64,000 nucleotides of DNA from NCBI GenBank assembly GCA_026981975.1, contig JALSHV010000007.1, positions 1 to 64,000 on the forward strand. Direction: 5' to 3'. The notes under the pieces are model-generated. The model ran no database searches, was not told the origin of the DNA, and saw only the letters and a program-made list of their open reading frames with translations. The DNA is from Aquificaceae bacterium. GTDB lineage: Bacteria > Aquificota > Aquificia > Aquificales > Aquificaceae. This document shows, piece after piece, positions 55,637-63,788 of the stretch (position 1 is its first letter; each line of letters begins with the position of its first letter). Position numbers and translations under genes: made by a program.

Positions 55637-56065
55637 TTATTTTAGCAGGAGAAAAAGAACAATAGAGGTTAGTATCCCTGCTGCTATGTCATCAAGCATA
55701 ACGCCGTATTCTCTCGGAAGTTGCTCAAACAGATTTACAGGAAAGGGTTTTAGAATATCTACAGCACGAAATAGACAAAAGGCAAGCACATACGTTTTAA
55801 ATGAAGGTTCTACTAATAGGAAACAAGCTATATAACCTGCAATTTCATCTATAACAACTTCTTCTGGATCTTTTTGAGCTTTAGTTTCTATGACGTATTT
55901 AGAAGTTGTAAGACCTATTAGGAACACACCTATTAGTGCTATTACTAAAGTCCAGCGATTGAAAGAAAAAAGATAAACAATAGGAATTCCCAAGAGAGTT
56001 CCAAGGGTGCCGGGTGCAAAACCTATTCTTCCCACGTAAAACCCCGTTGCTATAAACTCGTGCAT
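55637..56065 (-). CDS. pgpA: Phosphatidylglycerophosphatase A
   Basis: 142-residue inner-membrane protein with four hydrophobic segments. Family signatures: GFAPGTLGTLLGIP near the N-terminus, DPEEVVIDEIAGYI (acidic metal site) and FRAVDILKPFPVN. It removes phosphate from PGP to make phosphatidylglycerol. mqnD starts six bases after its stop. Confidence 0.95.
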   Translation of the reverse strand: MHEFIATGFYVGRIGFAPGTLGTLLGIPIVYLFSFNRWTLVIALIGVFLIGLTTSKYVIETKAQKDPEEVVIDEIAGYIACFLLVEPSFKTYVLAFCLFRAVDILKPFPVNLFEQLPREYGVMLDDIAAGILTSIVLFLLLK

Positions 56066-56124
56066 ACTCTAACCCTATTTTAAGGCTAAGCGTTCATTGT
56101 TTAAGTAAAATAATAATTTTAACT

Positions 56125-56817
56125 ATGTTTGTTACAAAAGTGGGTTGGAGTATAACCCATCAGGAGTTTACTGTAACAGATTATTATTACTTTTCCTTTC
56201 TACAAAAGGAAGCTCATAGAAAGGGATTAAAGATAGAAGAAGTGAACAGCTGGAATAAACTGGAGGAATACGATACTATTGTTTTTAATTACCCTGAAAT
56301 TCCCTTTACGGAGAAAGAAGGTGAACAAGTAGAAATACTTGTAAAAGAAAAAGGTAAAAAGGTAATACTTCTTGGATATTACAAAAATGAAGATCGTATA
56401 GCTGATACGTGTAATACCCTTGCTCGCCGTTTCGGTATGGAGTTAAACGACGATGAAGTTATAGACGAAGTAAATAACCATAAAGGTGATAGGTATTTCT
56501 TAGTTACCTCTAAAATAAGAAGATATAAGAATAATGTAAATAAAATAGTTCTTGCTTGCTGTGCTTCAATTAAACCGCTTACCCCCGATATAAAAGTAGT
56601 TGTTCGAGCTGAAGATACCGCTGAGTCCAACAAGGGAAACTATCCTCTGCTTATAGCTGAACAGCTGTTCCCTCGCAGCGGAGGGTATTTTTGCCTTGCG
56701 GGAACTTGTGTCTTTTGGGATAACTATTCTATAAATCTATACGATAATTTGAAGTTTTCTCTGAATCTTCTCGCACACAGAAGGGAAACCTTAATAAAAT
56801 ACAGCTCGGGACGATAG
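56125..56817 (+). CDS. Protein of unknown function upstream of a K+ channel gene
   Basis: 230 residues, no signal or membrane segment. The first 100 residues look like an alpha/beta GATase-like or DUF4350-like fold (EEYDTIVFNYPEIPF, GKKVILLGYYKN), and Gly-rich C-terminal parts (RSGGYFCLAGTCVFWDN) follow. No catalytic triad is evident. I do not recognise a named family. A/T-rich start, no Shine-Dalgarno sequence. The channel gene begins 14 bases after it, so they likely form one unit. Confidence 0.72.
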   Translation: MFVTKVGWSITHQEFTVTDYYYFSFLQKEAHRKGLKIEEVNSWNKLEEYDTIVFNYPEIPFTEKEGEQVEILVKEKGKKVILLGYYKNEDRIADTCNTLARRFGMELNDDEVIDEVNNHKGDRYFLVTSKIRRYKNNVNKIVLACCASIKPLTPDIKVVVRAEDTAESNKGNYPLLIAEQLFPRSGGYFCLAGTCVFWDNYSINLYDNLKFSLNLLAHRRETLIKYSSGR

Positions 56818-56831
56818 AATTTAACTAAAAG

Positions 56832-58202
56832 ATGTTAAAATCCTTACTTTACGAGATCCTTGAAAACGATAGATCAAAAGTTTTCGTCATTTACCAGAGC
56901 ATCTCCTTTAGCTTTTTAATGCTCTCCATAATATTCGGGCTTTATGATGAGATAAAAGGTTTTCACTGGAAACTGCACCCTATAATAATGAAATTTGAAC
57001 TTCTTGTTTCAGGCATAATAGCTTTTGAATATACGGGAAGATTTATATTAGCTAAGAATAAAATAGAATACATAGTAAATCCCTTATCCATCACAGATCT
57101 GATTGCTATAATTCCCTTCTTTCAACCTTTCAGAATATTGAGATTTTTAGTCATAGGTGCAAGGTTTTTACGTATCGCTTATAGGTATAGACACTTTGCT
57201 ATGGGATTGACGTTTATTTTCAGAACTGTTTCCTTTGAATTTTACTTTATATTTTCCTTCTTTTTACTTTTCTTTGTAGCTTCTCTTCTTATAATGTTCT
57301 CTCTTGAAGTAGGTGCAGGTAATCCTAACATCAAAACTCTTTTTGATGCTCTTTATTTAGTAGTAATAACCATGACAACAGTAGGCTATGGAGATTTAAC
57401 ACCTGTTACTTTTGAAGGAAAAGTGTTATCTATGCTCATTGGAGCGGGAGGGCTTTTTCTTTTTTCTGTTTCCGTTGCTACTGTAAGTGCAGGTTTTTTT
57501 AACTACGTTCAAATGCTAAGAATGGGTATGATAAGTTTTAAAGATATGAAGAATCATACGGTTATATGTGGTTGGAATGAAACTGCTCAAGTTATTGTAG
57601 AAAATCTGCGTAAAGTGGGAAGAGAAATAGTCCTCATAACTCAACAGGAAATACCTTCACCAGAGGGTTTCTATTACAAAAAAGGAGACTTTGGCAGGGA
57701 GGAAATTCTGCTTGATGCAGGAGTAGATAAAGCTCACATGGTGATTATATTAGCGGAAAAACTCCCAGGTTTTACGGAGGATTCCATTGATGCCAGAACT
57801 GTTCTTGCAGGTATGCAGGTAAGGGATATAAACCGTTCTGCAGTTTTAGTTCTTGAAATACTTTTAAGAGAGAATGCTAAACTGATAAAGAGAAGAAGAA
57901 TAGCGGATTACATGATTATAGGAGGAGAAATGTTAGGGGTGGTTATATCCCGCTTTGCTCAAGAAAAGCACTACGGAGAGTTTCTGAACTACTTAGTAGA
58001 GCGCACAGAAATAGAAAGTCTTGAATGGAAAGAAGAAACCACACTTCTTGAAGCGGAGAAAAGGTTAGAACACAAGGGTTACAGAATAGTAGGAGTTGTA
58101 AGGGACGGAAGAACCTCCTTTTTTCCCAGACTCAGTTATCAGCTCAGAAAAGGTGATAAACTTCTACTGATAAAAGATTTACCAAAGGAGGAAAAATTAT
58201 GA
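56832..58202 (+). CDS. Potassium channel with cytosolic RCK domain
   Basis: 456 residues. Several N-terminal helices (voltage-sensor-like, with Arg/Lys in RILRFLVIGARFLRIAYRYRH) precede a pore with selectivity filter TMTTVGYGD at about 181-187. An RCK_N domain (about 240-370, VICGWNETAQVIVENL) and a further C-terminal domain follow. So it is a six-helix Kef/Kch-like gated K+ channel. No Shine-Dalgarno sequence before ATG. It overlaps the next gene by four bases (ATGA). Confidence 0.92.
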   Translation: MLKSLLYEILENDRSKVFVIYQSISFSFLMLSIIFGLYDEIKGFHWKLHPIIMKFELLVSGIIAFEYTGRFILAKNKIEYIVNPLSITDLIAIIPFFQPFRILRFLVIGARFLRIAYRYRHFAMGLTFIFRTVSFEFYFIFSFFLLFFVASLLIMFSLEVGAGNPNIKTLFDALYLVVITMTTVGYGDLTPVTFEGKVLSMLIGAGGLFLFSVSVATVSAGFFNYVQMLRMGMISFKDMKNHTVICGWNETAQVIVENLRKVGREIVLITQQEIPSPEGFYYKKGDFGREEILLDAGVDKAHMVIILAEKLPGFTEDSIDARTVLAGMQVRDINRSAVLVLEILLRENAKLIKRRRIADYMIIGGEMLGVVISRFAQEKHYGEFLNYLVERTEIESLEWKEETTLLEAEKRLEHKGYRIVGVVRDGRTSFFPRLSYQLRKGDKLLLIKDLPKEEKL

Positions 58203-58753
58203 AAAAGTTGTTTACAGGGTTATTCATATCCATCTCTTTACTTTTTGCTCAATATTTTGATGGAGATGTCCTTAGAGAATTCGGTGTTAAAACAGGAATA
58301 GTTAGAGCCAAATACGACAGTGTGGACGGTTCTAATCCCAGCAGAACCCTTGAAGAATTCTTATCAGTTTACGGTTACTTGGGTGCTCAGACAACTACTA
58401 GTTTTACAGCAGGAGCTTCTATAGAGTTATCTTCAGGGAGTTATATGACAACAACAAGAACAGTGATATACAACGCTCTTGAACTCAATCCTTCTGTAGA
58501 ACTCAGTTTTAGTGATAGATTAAGAGCCTTTACAGGTTTCGGAGGATCTCTCAACAGATTTAAAGAAAGGGCGGGGTTAATAACCAATGAGTCAACAAAT
58601 TTAGGAATGCAGTTTTTCTTCGGACTTAAATACAATTTCCTACCCAGTTTGGGATTATTAGGGGAGTATAAGGGAAAAATCTTTATGACAGGAGACTATG
58701 ATGGTAATGTAATTCACCACTTTAACATAGGGCTTTACTTTTTAATCTATTAG
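58199..58753 (+). CDS. Predicted outer-membrane beta-barrel protein
   Basis: 184 residues. Signal peptide about 1-17 (MKKLFTGLFISISLLFAQ), then alternating Gly/aromatic strands ending in FNIGLYFLIY, the C-terminal aromatic pattern of small outer-membrane barrels. No named family. GGAGG lies seven bases before ATG inside the channel gene (four-base overlap), which couples it to the K+ channel. Its stop abuts the archease stop on the other strand with no gap. Confidence 0.75.
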   Translation: MKKLFTGLFISISLLFAQYFDGDVLREFGVKTGIVRAKYDSVDGSNPSRTLEEFLSVYGYLGAQTTTSFTAGASIELSSGSYMTTTRTVIYNALELNPSVELSFSDRLRAFTGFGGSLNRFKERAGLITNESTNLGMQFFFGLKYNFLPSLGLLGEYKGKIFMTGDYDGNVIHHFNIGLYFLIY

Positions 58754-59167
58754 TTATATATCAAAAATAATCTCTGCAATGTAATTGCCATTTTTTCTTT
58801 CTACTTTCAATCTATGGTAAGTTGCCGCTTTTATCAGTATTCCGCTGGTATGAATAGAAGGGTTGTAAGTTTCACCGAAAAGGCACAGTTTTACAGAATT
58901 CTCACTGAGTTCCAACACCTTACAACCAGAGGCAACAAAACCTTTTGTTTCATGAATTACAAGAGCCTTATTTATTATATCTGCCAGTAAAAAAGGGAAC
59001 TTACCTTCAGCTTGTATTTCTTGCGTTTCCCTTTGATTAACTTTACTTATATCTGTTATTTCATTAAAAGTGGCTAAAACAGCTCGGCATACGAGTTGCT
59101 TAAGGCTACTTGCTTTTACTCTTATACCTGCATCTGCAGTGATGTCATCTATCGTTTCATAGAACAC
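58754..59167 (-). CDS. Archease (RNA-ligase cofactor)
   Basis: 137 residues matching archease: ITADAGIRVKASSL at the N-terminus (usual HTADxGI) and ATYHRLKVERKNGNYIAEIIFDI at the C-terminus, both diagnostic. Archease speeds up and broadens the RtcB ligase. In this protein the His of HTAD is Ile, so a metal or active-site residue may differ. No rtcB gene is next to it; it is convergent with the barrel gene and divergent from miaB. A Shine-Dalgarno sequence is not clear. Confidence 0.88.
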   Translation of the reverse strand: MFYETIDDITADAGIRVKASSLKQLVCRAVLATFNEITDISKVNQRETQEIQAEGKFPFLLADIINKALVIHETKGFVASGCKVLELSENSVKLCLFGETYNPSIHTSGILIKAATYHRLKVERKNGNYIAEIIFDI

Positions 59168-59229
59168 AATTTTTAGTTTACACTGCTTTCCCCTTGCCTG
59201 AGGTGTGTATGTGACTCAAAATTATATCT

Positions 59230-60555
59230 ATGGGAAAAAAGTTTTTTATAAAGACTTTCGGCTGTCAGATGAACTTTAACGATTCTGAAAGAATAAGGGG
59301 AATTCTGCGAACTATGGGATACGAACCCGCCAAAACCTGGGAAGAAGCAGATCTTATTTTACTCAATACCTGCACAATCAGAGAAAAGCCAGATCAGAAG
59401 GTTCTTTCCCATGTAGGGGAATACAAAAAAATTAAGGAAAAAAAACCAGATGCCCTTATAGCGGTTGCCGGTTGCTTAGTTCAAAGAGCAGGTTGGGAGC
59501 TGGTGCAAAAAGCACCTGCTATAGATATAATGTTTTCCTCCTTCAACATACACCAGTTTCCTGAACTTCTGAATCAAGCACAAGCGGGTTACAAAGCTAT
59601 TGCGATTCTTGAAAACCCTCCTGAAGATGAAGACAAGATTTGGGAATATCCCCTTGAAAGAGATAATCCCTACTGTGCTTATGTTACAGTTATAAAGGGT
59701 TGCGATAAAAATTGCACCTACTGTGTAGTTCCAAGGACACGGGGAAGGGAAAGATCACGGAGTTTGGAAAGCATACTGGAAGAGATCAAAAGGTTAGTGG
59801 AAGACGGTGTTAGGGAAATTCACCTTCTTGGACAAAACGTTACCGCATGGGGAAAGGACTTTAAAAAACAGATGCACTTTTCAGAACTTCTGTGGAAAGT
59901 GGCGGAAATAGAAGGTGTTGAGAGAATAAGATTTACTACGGGACATCCTGTAGATCTTGACGATGAAATTATCCAAGCCATGGCGGAAATACCTCAGGTT
60001 TGTAATGCTCTTCACCTTCCTATTCAATCTGGATCCAACAGAATACTCAACCTTATGGACAGAGGATATACAAAAGAAGAGTATTTGGAAAAAGTTTTTA
60101 AGTTAAAGGAGAAAATCAAAGGTATAGCACTCTCCACAGATATAATAGTAGGGTTCCCTTCTGAAACAGAAAAAGACTTTGAAGATACTCTTGATGTTAT
60201 AAAACAGGTGGAATTTGAACAGATATTTTCCTTTAAGTTTTCTCCTAGACCGGGAACACCAGCAGCTTCCATAGAGAATCAGATTCCTGATGAAATTAAA
60301 ACCCGTAGAATCACAGAACTTCTTGAAATTCAAAAAACAATAATGGCAAAAATTGCAGGAAGATATAAAGGGACAGTCCAAGAAATTCTTATAGAAGAGC
60401 TAAGAGGAAAGGACACTCTTGTCGGCAGAACAACTACCAACAGATGGGCGGAGATGAAAGGGGGAAGGGAGCTTACAGGGAAAATTGTAAGGGCGTTAGT
60501 AAAAGAAGCAAGTCCTTTTAATCTTACCTGCGAAGTGCTGGAGGTAGTGAGATGA
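59230..60555 (+). CDS. miaB: tRNA-2-methylthio-N6-dimethylallyladenosine synthase
   Basis: 441 residues, radical-SAM methylthiotransferase. N-terminal MTTase cluster domain with Cys in FGCQMNFNDSE, LNTCTIR and AGCLVQ; radical-SAM CxxxCxxC in GCDKNCTYCVVP at about 156-167; TRAM domain at the C-terminus (ILIEELRGKDTLVGRTTTNR). Adds methylthio to i6A37. It has no clear Shine-Dalgarno sequence; it overlaps the BFN gene by four bases. Confidence 0.96.
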   Translation: MGKKFFIKTFGCQMNFNDSERIRGILRTMGYEPAKTWEEADLILLNTCTIREKPDQKVLSHVGEYKKIKEKKPDALIAVAGCLVQRAGWELVQKAPAIDIMFSSFNIHQFPELLNQAQAGYKAIAILENPPEDEDKIWEYPLERDNPYCAYVTVIKGCDKNCTYCVVPRTRGRERSRSLESILEEIKRLVEDGVREIHLLGQNVTAWGKDFKKQMHFSELLWKVAEIEGVERIRFTTGHPVDLDDEIIQAMAEIPQVCNALHLPIQSGSNRILNLMDRGYTKEEYLEKVFKLKEKIKGIALSTDIIVGFPSETEKDFEDTLDVIKQVEFEQIFSFKFSPRPGTPAASIENQIPDEIKTRRITELLEIQKTIMAKIAGRYKGTVQEILIEELRGKDTLVGRTTTNRWAEMKGGRELTGKIVRALVKEASPFNLTCEVLEVVR

Positions 60556-61040
60556 TTGAGATGGTGGTTCACGGCGTTACACTGGATCCGGTATCTCAAA
60601 TGCCTATAGTGGTTTTAAAATCAAGAGAAGACGAGGATACTATACTTCCTATTTGGATAGGAGTTTTTGAAGCTAACGGTATAGCTATGAAACTTCAAGA
60701 AGTAGAACCTCCAAGACCTATGACCTATGAATTACTCAAAAGCATAATAACAGAAATGGGAGGGAGTGTGGAAAAAATTGTAATAAACGATTTAAAGGAA
60801 AGCACTTACTACGCAGAAATTCATATACGTCACGGAGAGAACAGTCTTGTAATAGACTCAAGACCCAGTGATGCTATAAATTTGGCTTTAAGATTTGGAG
60901 CTCCTATATTTGTAGCGGAAGAAGTCTTGGAGAAATCCCGCATACCAGAACCAGAAGAAGACGAGGAAAAGCAAAAACTAAAGGAATGGCTTGAAAATAT
61001 CAAGCCAGAGGACTTTGAGATAGGAGGCCAGCAGAGCTAA
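60552..61040 (+). CDS. Bifunctional nuclease (BFN/DUF151) family protein
   Basis: 162 residues with the BFN fold: LPIWIGVFEANGIAMKL, RPMTYELLKSIITEMGG and the signature SLVIDSRPSDAINLALRFGAPIFVAEE. The family has nuclease activity in some members; the biological role here is unknown. The ATG overlaps the miaB stop. Its last 41 bases overlap nth. Confidence 0.93.
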   Translation: MIEMVVHGVTLDPVSQMPIVVLKSREDEDTILPIWIGVFEANGIAMKLQEVEPPRPMTYELLKSIITEMGGSVEKIVINDLKESTYYAEIHIRHGENSLVIDSRPSDAINLALRFGAPIFVAEEVLEKSRIPEPEEDEEKQKLKEWLENIKPEDFEIGGQQS

Positions 61041-61680
61041 CACCGCATTTACCGCAGAAGTTTTCAATAGGGCAGTCAAAACACTTAGGTTTGCGGGGAG
61101 TGCATATCTTCTGACCCAAGGCAACAAGAAGTTTGTTTATTTGCCTCCAGTATCTTTTAGGCACTAATTCTTTGAGCTGCTTTTCCGTTTCTTGTGGAGT
61201 TTTAGTATCTATCAGGCACCATCTGTTAGTTATTCTGTGAACATGAGTATCAACACATAAGGTGGGTATGTTAAACCCCTCAGAAAGAACTAAATTCGCT
61301 ACTTTCCTACCCACACCGGGCAAGGAAATCAAACCTTCAAAATGCGAAGGAACATTTCCATCAAAATCTTTTAAAAGTTTGAGACAGAGCAACTTTAGCT
61401 GTTTAGCTTTATTTCTGTAAAACCCAACGGGATACAAAGTTCTCTCCAATTCATCAAGGGGAATGTTTAAAATATCCTCGGGCTTACTGATCCTTTGGAA
61501 GAGCTTATCACACACCTTAGCGGTGATTTCATCTCTTGTTCTGGTTGAGAGTAAGGCACAGATAAGTATCTTAAAGGGATCTTTTCCCCTTCTGGTAGCA
61601 AGATCTTTAACGGGAACATTCCAATTACCGTAGTGCTTTTTCAGAATATTTATGACCTGTGGTAATTCTTCAACTTTCAT
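61000..61680 (-). CDS. nth: Endonuclease III
   Basis: About 226 residues, DNA glycosylase/AP lyase for oxidised pyrimidines. HhH motif LPGVGRKVANLVL with the catalytic Lys (GRK), the catalytic Asp in CVDTHVHRITNRW, and the Fe-S ligands CTPRKPKCFDCPIENFC. ATG 61680 is chosen; an upstream 18-codon extension would overlap gcvT and lacks similarity. Overlaps bfn at its 3' end by 41 bases. Confidence 0.95.
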   Translation of the reverse strand: MKVEELPQVINILKKHYGNWNVPVKDLATRRGKDPFKILICALLSTRTRDEITAKVCDKLFQRISKPEDILNIPLDELERTLYPVGFYRNKAKQLKLLCLKLLKDFDGNVPSHFEGLISLPGVGRKVANLVLSEGFNIPTLCVDTHVHRITNRWCLIDTKTPQETEKQLKELVPKRYWRQINKLLVALGQKICTPRKPKCFDCPIENFCGKCGVSSAGLLSQSPLA

Positions 61681-61707
61681 TAGCGGATATTTTAAAATAA
61701 CACTTAT

Positions 61708-62745
61708 ATGAAGACTCCACTTTACCCTCTTCACAAAAACCTTTCAGCACGTTTTACCTTATTCCACAATTGGCATATGCCCTTACAGTATAAAAGTGCC
61801 GTAGAGGAAGTTAAAGCTGTGCGAACATATGCGGGGGTTTTTGATTTATCTCATATGGGAAGACTCTACGTGGAGGGAAAAGAAGCTTTTGGAATACTTC
61901 AAAAACTAACTACTAACAATCTTAAAAAACTAAAACCTTTCAGAGTTCAATACAATCTTATCTTAAATCAAGAAGGTGGTATTAAAGACGATGTAACTCT
62001 TTACATGTTCTCAGAGGAAAAGTTTTTTCTTTGTGTAAATGCAGTTAACAGACAGAAAATCAAAAACTGGCTGAATAAACATATTACAGTGAAAGATGTT
62101 ACCAATGAAACAGTTCAAATTGCTGTTCAAGGACGTGAGAGCGTATCTGTTTTATCTGAATTCTTTGACTTGTCTGATATTAAATACTATACTTTTAAAG
62201 TATTCAACAACACCATCGTGTCCAGAACAGGATACACCGGAGAAGATGGTTTTGAAATATATACAGACATAAAAAGGGGTATAAAGCTCTTTACCTACCT
62301 TGTCAAAAGAATACAACCCTGTGGACTTGCCGCAAGAGACATTCTGAGAATAGAAGCGGGATATCCTCTCTACGGAAAAGAAATATCGGAAACCATAACA
62401 CCTATTGAAGCCAACTTGGAAAAATTCATAGATACCAGTAAAGATTTTATCGGAAAGGAGGCGCTCTTTAAGAAAAGATACAACCACAAACTCTTCGGAT
62501 TAGAAATAGAAGAAAAAGGCATTCCAAGAGAAGGTTACGAAATCTTCAAAGGAGAAAGAGCTGTAGGAGTCGTCACCAGTGGAACTTTTTCTCCCACACT
62601 CGGTAAAGGCATAGCTTTATGTTTTGTTGAAACGGAGGAAAGAAAAGAAGGCAATGAAGTTTACCTCAAAGTTAGAAACAAACTGTTAAAAGCAAAGCTC
62701 AGGAGTTATCCTTTTGTGAAGAAGAGTAAACCTTCCGCTGATTAA
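61708..62745 (+). CDS. gcvT: Glycine-cleavage T protein (aminomethyltransferase)
   Basis: 345 residues. Transfers the methylene unit of aminomethyl-lipoyl H protein to tetrahydrofolate. N-terminal HNWHMPLQYKSAVEEVKAVRT and FDLSHMGRLYVEG, catalytic-site GGIKDDVTLYMF (Asp) and GYTGEDGFEIYTD. Lacks the KGCYxGQE of YgfZ, so it is the true GcvT rather than a YgfZ relative. Only 27 bases separate it from the divergent nth start. Its 3' end overlaps the PilZ gene by 47 bases. Confidence 0.93.
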   Translation: MKTPLYPLHKNLSARFTLFHNWHMPLQYKSAVEEVKAVRTYAGVFDLSHMGRLYVEGKEAFGILQKLTTNNLKKLKPFRVQYNLILNQEGGIKDDVTLYMFSEEKFFLCVNAVNRQKIKNWLNKHITVKDVTNETVQIAVQGRESVSVLSEFFDLSDIKYYTFKVFNNTIVSRTGYTGEDGFEIYTDIKRGIKLFTYLVKRIQPCGLAARDILRIEAGYPLYGKEISETITPIEANLEKFIDTSKDFIGKEALFKKRYNHKLFGLEIEEKGIPREGYEIFKGERAVGVVTSGTFSPTLGKGIALCFVETEERKEGNEVYLKVRNKLLKAKLRSYPFVKKSKPSAD

Positions 62746-63325
62746 TAAGAAATAGATCTTTGTATATTTTTCCGAGTATATCCGTTAACTCTCCATCACT
62801 TTCTAACAGTTCCACAATTATCGCTCCCTTTTCACTTCTTATTATTTTTCCAAAACGACGTATTTTCTTATTACCGTAAATTAAAACAACTTCACATTTC
62901 TTAACGGATATATCTTTGTGGATTTGAATTCTAAGAGAAGTCATACTTAAATCTAAAACCTTACCTTCTAAGCGCTCACTCCCACACAAAAGCTGTGCTT
63001 TTATTTCAAATAGGCTTTCCACTTTTATACGGGGTAATTTTCTACGATCCTCTGTTATATATTCAAGACGGGCTGAGAAAAAGGCTTTGTCTTTGTTCAA
63101 GATTTTAAACTTTCCTATAAGGGGTTTTTCGTTTTCAATCATAATGTAAACAGCGTCTCCTTTCTTCAACTTATCTGTTATACTGGCGGGAAAGATGTGT
63201 TTTAATCTTATTTCATCAGGAGTTAGAGGATAAACATTAAAAGTGACGGGAATTGTCCCTTCCTTTGTTGTAATAAATCCTCTGTAGCGCTTACCTGACT
63301 TGAACAGCGCTCTTGAATCCGTCAC
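62699..63325 (-). CDS. PilZ-domain protein (predicted c-di-GMP receptor)
   Basis: 208 residues. N-terminal YcgR-like part (about 1-95), then a PilZ domain at about 95-190: RRKLPRIKVESLF (RxxxR) and LDLSMTSLRIQI (the (D/N)xSxxG site, here with Leu instead of Gly). Binding of c-di-GMP is therefore likely but not certain. GTG start 63325 is supported by GGAGG seven bases before it, inside the J-domain gene (35-base overlap). Confidence 0.8.
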   Translation of the reverse strand: MTDSRALFKSGKRYRGFITTKEGTIPVTFNVYPLTPDEIRLKHIFPASITDKLKKGDAVYIMIENEKPLIGKFKILNKDKAFFSARLEYITEDRRKLPRIKVESLFEIKAQLLCGSERLEGKVLDLSMTSLRIQIHKDISVKKCEVVLIYGNKKIRRFGKIIRSEKGAIIVELLESDGELTDILGKIYKDLFLINQRKVYSSSQKDNS

Positions 63326-63788
63326 TCATATACCTCCGTAAAATTTGATAATAATAGTTTATCTTCACCATCATCATATGGGCTTCTTTACTTTTTCCTA
63401 TCCTGTCCGGGTGGAAGTTTCTAACCATTATTCTGTATCTTGTTTTTATCTCTTCTTCTGAGAATTCTTCCAATCCAAAGAACTGTAAAGCTTCTTCTAT
63501 TTTTATAGAGTATTTCTTCGGATTTCTGCAAAAATCCCAGTAAGTTTTTATATAAGTTTTAAAAAGATGTCTTTTAGAAATCTTCAATTCTTCAAAAGAG
63601 GATATTATAGCAGAGGGCGGGAAAAAAGCAATTAGATCTTTTATTATTGATCTATCAAACCATTCCCTTAGAAACTCTTCCTCATCAAGGTGACTGTATT
63701 TTCTGTATAATTCGTAAAAGGAAGAAATAAACTGATTTAGTCTATCTTCATACATATACTCTATAACCTTTTTACAGAAGGAGTTCAT
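63291..63788 (-). CDS. J-domain protein
   Basis: 165 residues. The N-terminal about 90 residues are helical and unassigned; the C-terminal part is a J domain with HPD (RNFHPDRIGKSKEAHMMMVKIN). This places the J domain at the C-terminus, unlike DnaJ. It would recruit DnaK to a client. ATG 63788 overlaps the upstream stop (TGATG). The 3' end overlaps the PilZ gene by 35 bases. Confidence 0.8.
   Translation of the reverse strand: MNSFCKKVIEYMYEDRLNQFISSFYELYRKYSHLDEEEFLREWFDRSIIKDLIAFFPPSAIISSFEELKISKRHLFKTYIKTYWDFCRNPKKYSIKIEEALQFFGLEEFSEEEIKTRYRIMVRNFHPDRIGKSKEAHMMMVKINYYYQILRRYMSDGFKSAVQVR

Noticed and set aside
61681-61734. 18-codon N-terminal extension of nth into gcvT
   Set aside because: Endonuclease III starts at the MKVEEL Met; the extension would overlap the divergent gcvT start.
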